From contig NC_084922.1 in NCBI RefSeq assembly GCF_958298935.1, forward strand, positions 18,850,501-18,914,500: a stretch of 64,000 bases of DNA, in the 5' to 3' direction. Shown one piece after another: positions 33,862-50,505 of this stretch. The position numbers were made by a program, and so were the translations under genes. This DNA comes from Phragmites australis (taxonomy: Eukaryota > Streptophyta > Magnoliopsida > Poales > Poaceae). Each line of letters starts with the position of its first letter. Positions within the stretch are counted from its first letter, which is position 1. The notes under the pieces are model-generated. The model was not told the origin of the DNA. It made no database searches and saw only the letters and a list, made by a program, of their open reading frames with translations.

Positions 33862-34318
33862 TGTCGAGAGTGAGTGTCAGATCGGCGAGTAGCACGAATC
33901 CGACAACACGCACAGATCGCCCAAAATCAGACGATATACAATAATCGGTGGTCGTTCAGACGAACGGCGGTCCCCCTGCAAACGAAAACGTAGAAACTAC
34001 GAGAGCTAAGATTAGGGAATGATTCCTTGATTCCATTCCATCCCAACCACTCCGTTTTAACAGTCGTACAGAGTTCAACAGAGAAATAAAAAGTTACAGC
34101 TGTAAAACGAAGAACGACAATGACAGCTAATAGTGGCGTGCCTTTGATCGGAGGATGTTTCCCGTCTTTTGGTCGTCCGCTGGATTTGATATCGATGAAG
34201 GTCATCACTCCGCAGCAATAAACGCGTACCGGTTCGTTAACAGACGAAACTGACGAACTGAAGATTGAAACGGCAATGTCTGAAGTTGTCTGATGAGCTG
34301 CAGTTCAGAGTCCTGATA
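33862..34318 (-). repeat. Chromovirus 3' LTR, minus strand
   Basis: On the minus strand it follows KVSFREEE and a GGGAGGAGGAAAT purine tract, opens TATCAGGACTCTGAACTGC (first bases probably TGTCAGG originally) and ends CTCTCGACA. About 457 bp. The 93-aa ORF here is not a gene. Confidence 0.6.
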
Positions 34319-35937
34319 ATTTCCTCCTCCCTAAAGCTAACCTTGTTCCCAAGTGATAGGAGTGTTGCCTGATGTTTTGAAAGATAATATAATAAGTTAA
34401 TTTAGTGAAGTTTCGATGTTAATAATTCAAAAGCTCTGACAAGATCAAAAATTCTCGCAACTACTATCACTACTTAGTTATCAACAGTGCCAAAACATAG
34501 TTAACCTCACTAAAAAGACTTTTACTTCTAGCGAATAGAGAACATAAGCAAGAATAGATAAATGTAATCAGAATATTACTAATTTACAATGAAAAACTCA
34601 AAGTTGGGGTAATACAAAACTAACAAGCGAAGAAACTGTCTAAAACAAAATAATCTAAGTAAAATTCGAGCCTAAACTACGATGACTACAATATATTTAT
34701 AAGGAGGACATGAGGAAGTCGATATAGAGTTGTGCAGCCGTGGGATGAGACGTACACAATCTGGACTCCAACCTCGACACACTTATAAGGCCCACAACTG
34801 TGACGCATCACCTTATTTTATTGACTCTGACCAATCTATAAGGAATCTAATGGTGAGACTTTAAAATGGCTCGTCATAACTTTTTCAGCAAGTCCGAGAA
34901 TGTCTTAATTGGAATTCGAATGCGAAAATTATGCTCATTTTATTGAAGTGCTATCCTGAGACTCCAACTAGACTTTAGAGTCCGACTAAGGCTCTACTTT
35001 GAGTCAGAGTAGATTTGACCTTCGAGGGATGACGTCCAAATACAGTTGTAGTGCTACTCCTGTATTCCTAAGCAACAAAACAACAGAAAAACATAATAAT
35101 ATCCTATTTTTTATCAACAAAATATAAACAGTGAGAAACGAGTTTACTTTGTATATATCTGAATGAGTGATGTCCTCATCACCGAGGATAAAACCCATGA
35201 AAAATGCTTTGTAAGAACTTAGCATCCTCCCAAGTAGCCTCGTCAGCTGCGAGATTAGCCCAGTGAATCAACTATTGTGCCACTGCTTTGTTGTTCCTCG
35301 GGATAATTCTTCTATCCAATACTTTCAGTGGTTCAGTCTTAATTTTTCAATCTGTAGTAACCAGAGTTAGGTCAACCAATGGAATCACATTAGTTCCCAA
35401 GTGTTTCTTCAGCCAGCGTACATGAAACTCAGGATGGATGTTTACTCCTTCTGGCAAGAGTAGCTTGTAAGCCTTTTGTCCTATCCTCTTCAAAACTCTG
35501 AAAGGCCCATTGAACTTAGACCTCAGCTTCACAAATCCCCTGAGACAAAAAGCATTGTCTATATGGTTGTATTTTGAGATATACCATATCTCCTTCAAAT
35601 TGCCTTTCAGTTCTCCCTTTATTTGCAAAATGCTTAATACTCTGTTGTGCCTTAGTCAGGTTCTTCTTCATTTCTCTCAGCATCTTCTCCTTTTCTTCAA
35701 CAGTAATTCTGGCTTCCTCAGAGGTATTACAAGGAATTGATAGCTCACCAATTTAAGGTGGAGGGTATCCATAGAGAGTTTGAAATGGAGTTGTTTTTAG
35801 AGATGTATGGTAGGTAGTATTATACCACCACTTTGCCATTGTCAACAACTTCAGCCAGCCAGTTGGATCTTGAAACACCATACTCCTTAAATAGTTTTTC
35901 AAATATTGATTTACTCTCTCAGTTTATCCATCAACCA
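34319..35937 (-). pseudogene. Chromovirus pol relic: integrase C part and chromodomain
   Basis: Minus-strand frames: TERVNQYLKNYL (near 35920), WLKLLTMAKWWYNTTYHTSL (near 35850), QIKGELKGNLKEIWYISK and KLRSKFNGPFRVLKRIGQKAY (near 35560-35480), HPEFHVRWLKKHLG (near 35430), then a chromodomain: LKVLDRRIIPRNNKAVAQ, stop, LIHWANLAADEATWEDA (35330-35235). A solo LTR splits the tail at 35181/34354; the end GNKVSFREEE resumes at 34353. The chromodomain places it in the Tekay/Del-Reina side of chromoviruses. Upstream is lost at about 35937 where Tat element G begins. Confidence 0.75.
34354..35181 (-). repeat. Solo LTR of the A/C family, minus strand
   Basis: 828 bp, minus-strand start TGATGAGGACATCACTC and end CTATCA, matching the LTR of A over its length (including the SFL...LLLRNTG coding part). 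Flanks ccaag (34349-34353) and ccgag (35182-35186) are a 4 of 5 target duplication. Removing it rejoins the chromovirus tail. Confidence 0.75.
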
Positions 35938-38900
35938 ATGCATCTTTGGTTTTAGATTTGACTATGATATTATCGACATAAACTTCAACATTGCGCCCAA
36001 ACTAGGGCTGTAAACAATTTTGAATACACCATTGATAAGTAGCACTAGCACTCTTCAAACCAAAGCGCATCTTTACATAGAAAAATACATCAAAGTGAGT
36101 AATAAAAGCAGTTTTCTCCTCATCCTCTACCCCATGCTAATTTGGTGATACCCCGAATAGGCATTTAGAAAACACAGCACCACACAACGTACCGTAGAAT
36201 CGACAATCTGGTCTATGTGAGGAAGGGGAAAAGGATCCTTTGGACAAGCATTGTTGAGGTCGGTAAACTCGATGCACATTCTTCACTTGACGTTGGCTTT
36301 CTTCATGAGGATAAGATTGGCGAGCCATGTAGGATGATGAACCTCTCGAATGAAACCCGCCTTAAGGAGTTTGTTGACCGCCACCTAGATGGCCTGCTTT
36401 CTATCCTCCTCGAATGTTTGCTGCTTCTGCACCACAAGTTTGTGTCGGGTTCTACAACTAGTTGATGCTCGATCACCTCCCTAGGGACCACGGGCATATC
36501 GAACTTGGTTCACCTAGAGGAAAGTGATGAGCTTGAATTCCTATTTGGGGTCAAGGTCAACCCCAATCCTGACCATCTTAGCCAGCTCAGATGGGTCGAT
36601 GGGCACTACATTGGTACCACCAGCAGCCTTCTTGTCCTTGGCACCCTCGTCAGCCTCACATTTGGTGTTGTCGTCAGAATTGGAAGTATTATCAAGACTC
36701 AAGAGCTTCGAGAAATTTGCACTGTCCTTGCTCTTATCGGTGGCTTGATGCTTCTGATGCTTAGACTCCATGTCTTTTACAATAGTCGTCTTTCGGTAGA
36801 AGTGCTTGACCATCTCTAGACTCTGCTTGTCGCACTTGACCGCTGCGCATTGATCTCACTTGACAGTTATGACCCCTTTGGTACCTAGGAGTTTGAGTGC
36901 TTGGTACGCATAATGTACCGCAGCCATGAACTTTCCCAGCATTGAGTGGCCTATGATTACATTGTATGATGTCTTGAAGTCTGTGACATCAAAGGTTAGC
37001 TTCTCTGTAAGGAAATTGTCGAGGGCACCGAACATGACATGTAACTCGATCTGAACAAGAGGCATGGTCAATGAGTTTGGGGTAAATCCTTGGAAAGGCT
37101 CAACGCTTGCCTTGAGCTCCAACCTGGGGATTCCTATCTTGTCTAACGTCTTAGTGAAGATAAGGTTGAGCGAAGTAACCCCGTTGACCAGGGTCCAAAA
37201 ACTTTAATGTTGAGGATAGTAGGCTGGACAATGACTTGGTAACGATTTGGATGTGGAACCGCAGCTAGGTGGTCAGCTTGATCCAAGGTAATCAGAACTT
37301 CTGACCACTTGAGGTATCGCAGAGGCCTAGTTGATGGCATGTTAACCTCTGTTTTGACCCCATTGTACTGCCTCTTGGATTCGTACATGGTGGATCCTTT
37401 GAAGATGTGTGCCAAGTTCTGATCAGCCCCATGGAAATTGGGCTCGTCCTCATTAGCACCTGGCTTGGCATGTTTGCTATGATAGTCAACGATACAGGCC
37501 TTGAGCTTCTCTTCAAGCTTTTTGTTGATAACCTGACACTTGTCTATGTCATGCTAGTTGGACCAATGAACTGGGCACCACTTCCCACAACCACACCTTA
37601 GGCCCTTGTTGTCTCTTGTGTTGTGTGACTTGTTCTTCTCGACCGCGGCTGCAGTTGCGTCCAGACCCTTACGCTTGTCAATGGATTTATTCTTCTTCCC
37701 CACATACTTTGAAGACTCAGGCTTGTCTTTGTTAGACGGAGGGTTTTTGGTGTGTACCTGGCTCAGCACGCTTCGCAAACTTATTAACCAACTCAAAAAG
37801 TTCTTTGACTGTCTCGATCTCTCAGGTAGCCAGTTTCCTGACCAGGTCCCTATCCTTGACGCCTCTCTTGAAGGTGATGATGACCGACCCGACAAAGATG
37901 TTCGAGATCGTATTATGCCTACCGTTGAACCTCCAGATGAAGCCCCAAAGATATTCATCCTTGCCTTTGTTTAGCCGTTGAAGATTGTCTTCCATTCCCA
38001 GGCGTTTGAACGTACCCTAGAAATTAGCAATGAACTGAGCCTACAACTCAGCCCATGATCAGATCGAATTGAGGGCAGGTTCAAAACAAGGACCTTGCTA
38101 GTCCATCAAGAGCAATTAGCAGGTAATTGGCCATTACCTTACTGTCACCACCAGCTACTCAAATAAAAGTGGTATAAATCTATAACCACTCGTTGGGGTT
38201 GATCTTTCTGTCATATTTCTAGATTGGACCTACTTTGAACATCTTGGGCCATCGTATCGACCAGAGCTCGGGTGTGATGGCTTTGCAACCTCTATCGAAT
38301 TCTTCAGGAGGAGATGGGGTAGGACTGTAACGCCTATTCCTTCGAACAAGGGAGTCACATCGACTGTTCTGCCTTGTAGATCTGCAGTCGTTATAACGAC
38401 GATCATCTTCATGGTGTTCCTTGCGGCGGTTGTCAATCACCTCCCGTAAGTCATGCCTGTCTTGAGGGATGCAGTTCCTCAAGTCTTTCTGGTTCCTGAG
38501 CTCATGGATGGGGCACTTATAGTTCGACCTACAGAGCGGTGCTGGAGCTCGACCACTCGAGCATCCCATTTGCGATCCCTCAACCCGGGGATGTCTGTGT
38601 TCATGGCTCCTCAAATCTACACCTTGCCGGCTGGGGTGCCTAGAGTCGTTAGGGATATTTGCTCGAGCAGCCTAGATCTGAGCCACATCGAAAAAAGTCT
38701 TCAAATGATTGACCATTAGGGTTAAAGGATTCATCGGATACAATTCAAGAAAGTATTTTAGAATCAAATGAGCCCCGTGGACATTGGCCTCTGAAGTATT
38801 GAAGACACCGCTGCCAATGCTTGATTGCGGTCCAGCCAATGTCACCCCATGATTGTTGTTCTGAGGGAGTTCGTTCCGCGATCTTGGAGCTATTGTTGGT

Positions 38901-39167
38901 GGAGGAACCGCCTGATCTAGAGGTGTCCCTATGACAAGCTGTTGTCAAATATCAAGGTTTACCTGAATATCCATATTCCATCAATGATGAGTGGTATTAG
39001 GGGAATGTAAGGTTCTAGTCGTAGACATCTCTACCGATAACCCTCTAGTGACGCCAGTACCTTAGGCAACAATTCCCCCTACCGAATCCTCAGGGATTCC
39101 TACACCATTATTTACCATAGTGTCTGAATCTTCCATGTCCTGCTATCGGCTCCAGCCATGAACACGA
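35938..39167 (-). pseudogene. Element G: Tat-lineage gag, protease and RT N part
   Basis: Minus-strand order is gag (start MAGADSR at about 39166, zinc-knuckle-like HWSN...DIDKC near 37560, NKKLEEKLKACI), protease-like domain (QIELHVMFGALDNFLTEKLTFDV and SYNVIIGHSMLGKFMAAVHYAY, 36880-37080) and RT (ANLILMKKANVK, RMCIEFTDLNNACPKDPFPLPHIDQ near 36270-36200). The RT active box near 35975 reads YVDNIIVKS, with Asn for the second Asp. Many stops and frameshifts. RT beyond the YVDN box, RNase H and integrase are missing; the sequence changes to chromovirus at about 35937. Confidence 0.75.
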
Positions 39168-39169
39168 AT

Positions 39170-40840
39170 AGATCTGTTTGGCTGCTCTGGCCATTTGAAT
39201 TTTTCAAGGTTTAAATATGCTCATAACTTTCTTTTCAACAAAAATGTTACCTCTAGTCCAGTGGGAAAGCCGCTTATTAATCTTCCAATGTCAGCAGTTG
39301 GAATCCCTGCTCAGCCATCTATTTTTGCACTTATTACTTGCAACTGACATGCGGGCCCCATATATAAAAGGGCAGAAAAATTAGATGAGGTAGTAGAGCG
39401 ACAAGACACCCCGCTGCCCTAGGGGAGGTAGTATTAGGAACATAACGTTATATATATCTTACAAAAATGTTTGAATTTTGAATTTGATTTGGTCGATTTC
39501 AGCCGAAAAATCGCTGGAAATCGGCTGTGTCCGGTTTATCAGTGGGGTCCGACTTTTTTTCGTAAACGTTATTTGAAACCCTGGGCGTTGGCGCGTGGCG
39601 ACCATCTTCCAACAGCGAGGAGGTGCTTAATTGGTTGCGGCGCTAGCTCATCTTCCGGCAGCGAGGCAGCGCACCGTCAGCAGCGCGAGGTCGTCTCAGG
39701 GCGGCGAGGTGACACATCGGCGTTGGTCGAGGTGGAGTGACCGTGTTGACACATCGGCACGTCAGGACATTTTTTACTTTCCCGTCCAACAGGCTCAAGC
39801 AACCTGTTATCGTTTACTCATGCGCAGGAGCAAAAATTCTCTATAACTATTTTACTGCGATAAATACTCTTCGAGTCAACTAGTCTTTTGCTTTTAGATC
39901 AAATCGAATATAATCAACTATTCGTGGTGGTTTACTCAACTACAAATAATAAAAAAGCTGAATCATCGCCTGAAACAGCCATGCTGTACAACACTGCATG
40001 CAATAGACGGCCAACATACTGTTTTGTCGCATATTATTGGGACAGAGGGATCCTTGGTTGCAAACGAATCTAAAGGAGGGAAGATAACAACAGGCGAGCA
40101 GCTCTGAAGAGTGTTATTGTGTGCTAATATGTCGGTAGGATTGGGATCCAAGGCATATGAATCATTAGAACTCAAGGAGCATGCCGTCCCTCCTGCTGAC
40201 ATTATGAACCATTAAGCGATAATGTAGTTTTACGCCCTGCGCGGATAGAGAAACTGCGAAAGTGGAACATATTGATTGCTACAGTAATAATCCTAAGTTT
40301 TTGCACCCTATAATAGTCATACATGAATGAGTGCGAAACCCACACCAGTCGAATAGATGGTCTTTGTAACCGATGTCCAAGTACACTGACTCTGCCGATG
40401 TCGAGCTGGTTGTCTGGCTTCGATAACGCTTGATACTGTGTGCAGTCGAATGGGGTCGAAGGTTTTCGAGTACTGGGGGAAAGTTGGATATACCGTGACA
40501 AGAAGTGGCTTTTAGATGAAAGTTTCATGGATTGAATGTAGTTTGGACACACCGTGATAAACTTTTGAGAGTTGGAGCCTGATTTCGATCGAAAAGAGTG
40601 CGCGACCCCTACTTGTCCGTGAGTTCAGATTATAGCCGAGGATTAAAAACGTTGACCTGATGCTTCCCGCGGTGACAAGAATTTGCGACCAGATGGAAAC
40701 ATCAAGCATAGCGTCACAATTGAGAAGCAAAGCTGCTGCCGATGGGTTGTTGGGGGAGTCGCGCATAACGAAGCGCGCGCGCGGGCATGGGGGGCGTGGG
40801 AACCGTGACGCCGATTGTGGCTTGCCGTGGCGTTTTCCTC
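39170..40840. other. Intergenic region upstream of the beta-glucosidase gene
   Basis: No gene or clear transposon found. AT-rich at the left, a GC-rich stretch with repeated AGCGAGG and ACACATCGGC words at 39590-39760, then mixed sequence. Short ORFs on both strands show no known domain. Confidence 0.5.
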
Positions 40841-41135
40841 TTCCTCGGTCGTCACTCTCGGCGTGCACCTGTACCAGTACTGCTAGCTAGCTAGCTAGCT
40901 TCGTCACTTGCGGTCACAGTCCCCACTAGCACAGCGATATCGCCGGGTGCCGACAAGCCTCTCCTTCCGCGACATGCCACCGAATGACCAAATACGGCTG
41001 AGCTTTCGTATGCCGTTGTGTCACCAATCGACCGTCCCCTGCCGCGCGTTCTTATCTTTAGCCAGCACCACCGCACCGCACTGGCCACGCCTCACAGGGT
41101 GTCTGCAGGGACCAGCTAGCTAGTGCTGGAGAATC
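40841..41135 (+). promoter_or_regulatory. Probable promoter and 5' leader of the beta-glucosidase gene
   Basis: Base composition turns C-rich toward the ATG, and a (GCTA)n run lies at about 40882-40903. No convincing TATA box was seen, so the transcription start cannot be placed. Confidence 0.35.
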
Positions 41136-46458
<5,323 letters not shown>

Positions 46459-46945
46459 TGAGCTAGCTGGAGTCTTTATTTAGTTTCTGATGCTCCGGGC
46501 CAACAATAAGCATGAGGGCAGAAATAATGCAACGTAACTTTAACCCTTGCATGATTAACGAAATCGAATTGTTCATGAGTTGTGAGCGGAATTAAACAAA
46601 TCGGCTACGGGGGCTGACACGAGATGGTCTCCTCTGCCACTGTTTCAATACATGCCAAACTGTGTTATATGGATGTAACAGCCCAATTTCTGAACATAAA
46701 TAAAATCTATTTTTATAAGCAACCGAGTGGAAGACCATCTGTAATAACCCAATTTCTGAACATGAATAAATCTATTTTTATAAAGAAAATAAAGGTGCAA
46801 GATGAATAAAAAGCTAAGAAGTATATATATGAACATATAAGTATATATGTAACCACTGAGCCGGCAGTGATAGTCCTCGACTATCACTGTCCGTTGCCCA
46901 CTGCCAACTCCAAAATTAGTAGAATTGAAGTGGGATACACTCTAG
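46459..46945. other. 3' flank of the beta-glucosidase gene with a 65-bp duplication
   Basis: Untranslated trailer from 46459. Two copies of a CCAATTTCTGAACATxAATAAA, TCTATTTTTATAA segment lie at about 46676-46718 and 46741-46783. The AATAAA in them could serve as a polyadenylation signal. No gene seen up to element E. Confidence 0.5.
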
Positions 46946-46949
46946 GCCA

Positions 46950-48163
46950 CCGCAATGTTCATGCTGTAACAAAACCTCCATTAAAGCCTTAGGAAAACGA
47001 GGGCATCCTATAGGCATAACAAGTGCCGAAGGTTATGCCCGAAGGCTAGACCAAGAAAGTGCTGCTGAGTCAGGATAGAAGAGAAAGAGCAATAGTCATA
47101 GGAGCTGAAATGACAGAACAAACTGAACGAAGCAAGATAGAATTCCTCTGCAACAACAAGGATATCTTCGCTTGGACATTGAAGGATATACAAGGGGTTA
47201 GTAGAGATATCATTGAACATACTCTGAATGTTGACCCAAATGCAAAGCCAAAGAAGCAGAGGCTTTGGAAAGCTTCCAAAGAAAGAGAAGGCGCGGCGAA
47301 GGCTAAGTTGGAGAAGCTGCTCGACATCGGGGTCATACACGAAGCACTACACTCTGAGTGGTTGGCGAATCCAGTGTTAGTCAAGAAAAGCAACAACAAA
47401 TGGAGAATGTGTGTTGATTTCACATATCGCAATAGAGCCTGCTCGAAGGATGATTTTCCTTTGTCACGTATTGACCAGTTGGTAGACTCCGCAGCTGGTT
47501 GTGAAATGTTAAGCTTTCTGGATACATATTCTGAATACCATTAGGTTTGGATGGTGAAGGAAGATGAGGCAAAAACAAGTTTTAGAACATCCTTCGAAAT
47601 ATATTATTTTGTAAGAATGGCCTTTGTCCTTTAGAACATCAGGGCCACCTTTGCCAAGTTGGTCTAGATTGTACTGAAGTCGTAGTTGGGGACAAATGTA
47701 TCTGCATACATTGATGACGTAGTTGTCAAGAGCAATAAGGAATATGATCACTTGGATGACATTCAAGAGACCTTCACCAATTTGCGATGTGTGGGACTTA
47801 AATTGAATCCAGAGAAGTGTGCATTTGGTGTGCGCTCAGGAAGGTTATTGGGATTCTTGGTATCGAAGAGAGGCATCAAAGTAAACCCTGAAAAATTCAA
47901 GCAATACATCATATGAGGCCTCCACATAGTAGAAGAGAGGTACAACACTTGGCAAGAAGAATGGCAGCTCTAAGTCGGTTCATAGCTAGGTCTACTGAGT
48001 TAAGCCTACATTTCTTCAAAACTCTCAAGGGCAACAGGACGCTTTTGATGAGTTGAAAGAGTATTTGATGAAGCTCATAGGTTTGAATAGCCTAGATCCA
48101 AAGGCCGAGTTTTTGCTATACAAAACAGCTTCCCCTTCAACGGTAAGTGCAGTCCTTGTGCAA
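46950..48163 (+). pseudogene. Element E: Tat protease-RT linker and reverse transcriptase
   Basis: Closely related to Tat-1 but on the + strand. Linker ERAIVIGAEMTEQTERSKIEFLC and FAWTLKDIQGVSRDIIEHT (47080-47220), then RT with WRMCVDFTYRNRACSKDDFPL (near 47400), catalytic YIDDVVVKSN (near 47705), LKLNPEKCAFGVRSGRLLGFLVSKRGI (near 47800). Stops at 47545, 47633, 47668 and a frameshift near 47915. The 5' part (LTR, gag, most of protease) is missing before about 46950. RT stops at 48163 in VLVQ, where the 3.1 kb unit is inserted, and resumes at 54378. Confidence 0.85.
48159..48163. other. Target-site duplication tgcaa (right copy tggaa at 54373-54377)
   Basis: Four of five bases agree. Skipping the unit rejoins the RT/RNase H frame with the same residue spacing as in Tat-1 between VLVQ and VYYVSEALAG (11 residues then P in both). 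Confidence 0.8.
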
Positions 48164-50505
48164 TGTCACACCCAGTTTTAATGGACAAAACCAAGTGCGG
48201 CTTATATGTGCCCAGGAGGTTCATCACACATAAGGACATCATAGGTGAAATAACAAAAGCAATACTTTAACTTAAAACCGTTAAACTTTTACATTAAAGA
48301 CTTCACGTAAACAACTCTAGTAGCTAAACGACAACAAACTAAACGATTGTAGCAGAACGAAAGCATCGGCGACCAAGCACTCCACAGGCATTGACCGGAA
48401 GACATGCTCCTAGAACACCAGGTCATCATCTTGGAAGTCTTCAAAGTCTTCCATTGAGCAGCATATGTATTGTAAGAGATAACAAGGGTGAGTACATGGA
48501 ATACTCAGCAAGTGTGCAAAAATAATGATATGTAGGGTTTTAACAAGAATAGGTTAATACATGGTATATTTGCTTAAATATGAGTAAAGAAAATAGTTAT
48601 GTAGTTGAAAAGCATTAGATAGTTGTTAAGTGAATGTAACCCAAACCACCCAACAACTAACCATCCCATAAACCATAACCAGCTAGTACCACCTGTACTA
48701 TACCAAAACCATGACCATAACCATACCAAAAACCACCTAATCATGTGAGGATCCAAGTCTCTCATGACCACGAGCACAACTGATATATCAGATTTTACAC
48801 TCTGTAGAAGTGTACAACTTTTCCACAAGTTGTGATTTTATCACCTGCAAACAAATGACTAAAGTCTCCATGTTGTAGTGTTGGCCAAGCACTTTACACA
48901 CTTCCGGGGTGTGTTGCCAGGAGATCACTACGAAGCCTTTACAAAGAACCCTCCTAGTATGTGTCACCATCACTCCATGTTTTACCGTTAGGATTTACGT
49001 GAGTCTAACTTTGACCCAAAAGGCCCCTCTTGTGCCTTGTGGAATCTAGGAATTAACTTCCCTCATCCATGCCTCCAATCCAGCCCACACAACACGAGGA
49101 GAACCCTAATTAATCGGCTAAGCCTACCCATATCAGCCTCCTGTTTGTACAAAATGTCTTGGATTGTCGCTCCATGAATCGGCCCTTACTTAGGTTACTT
49201 GAGCAAACACTAAACCAACAACATAACCACGACAACCACCAAAACCACTTTGCCCAAGACCTAAGGTTTCATGTTGCTGGACCATTAAAAGTTAACCATC
49301 ATTGTTGTATATGTTCAATAATCAGGTATAAGACACTTCTCAATATTTCTGACAGCATGGCCAAGAACTTCTACCCATGATAGACACCTAACCATAAACC
49401 ACTTAGGTTCCAAGCATTGATAGGAAAAATCTATGGAAAATATTAACATAGGTGACTACCAGTCAAATTGACAGACACTGCATGTAATTTTATAAAACAA
49501 AACATATAAAATTATAGGTTGAAGATGATCAAGGACGCTTGCCTTCTCCTTGCTGCTGCTCAGTGTACTCGAACTCTTGGTCTTGACGTCCCTCAAACTG
49601 ATTCGGGGTGTTGGAATCTAATCTCATAATTACCGGCAAAGCACACAAATAAAACACACTGAGAACAGTACACAAAACAAGAGAGCAACAAGACAAAAAC
49701 TATCTAGAAAGCTAGAGCTCTCAAAAAGGGATCTAATGGCGCAAGAATCGCTGAAAAAGGAGATAGGATGCAGAAGTTATACTAAAAACAACTTTAGGGT
49801 TTATTTTATAAAAGAAAAGGACTAATTTGTAAATAACAAAACATTTTAAGGACTTTTTGTAATTTAGAAAAAATTTATGGTGTAAAGTGTAAAAGAGAGG
49901 GCCTATTTTATGAAAATAGGAAAGTTTAGGGTCTCATTTGCAAAATTAGCAATTACCGGAATTATAAGATTTAGTTTTGTATTGAAAAACATGAATTTGC
50001 TGACTGGGCTTGACATGGTGGCGGGCTAACGTGGAGATGATGCTGACCGGGATTATGAAGGGACACATGGCAACTTGCGATTAAATGCTGAAGGGGTAAG
50101 GGCTAATCTAATATGGGCCTTAGGTTTTGGATCCAACGGCACAGAGGAGAGCGGCGGTCGGAGGGGAGGTACATGGTGATGATTGAGAGGCACACGGTGG
50201 TGGATGGTCGAAGAAGTCACTGGACGGCACTCCAGCGCATGAAGGATGATGGTGATTGGCGGATCAGAGAGAGAAGGGGACGGGGACTTCGTTTTTGGGG
50301 CTTACCTTATTGAAACGTCTCTGGAGGAGGCTCGGCGACGGCGTAGATGGCGGAGGGGCTTGTGAGCTCGACGGAAGGCAACTTTGGTGATGACGGAAGC
50401 AAGGCGACACTGGCAGGGGCTTCGGTGGGTGGCGGTGAAGCTCAGAGGGGCTCACGTGAGGTGATATGGCACGGGAGTAGCTCAGCAGCAAGGCTAGATG
50501 CGGGG

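Noticed and set aside
33427..33944. Two overlapping ORFs of 144 and 156 aa, Pro/Ser-rich
   Set aside because: Overlapping in different frames, within a transposon leader-like fragment and crossing into a minus-strand LTR; no conserved motif.
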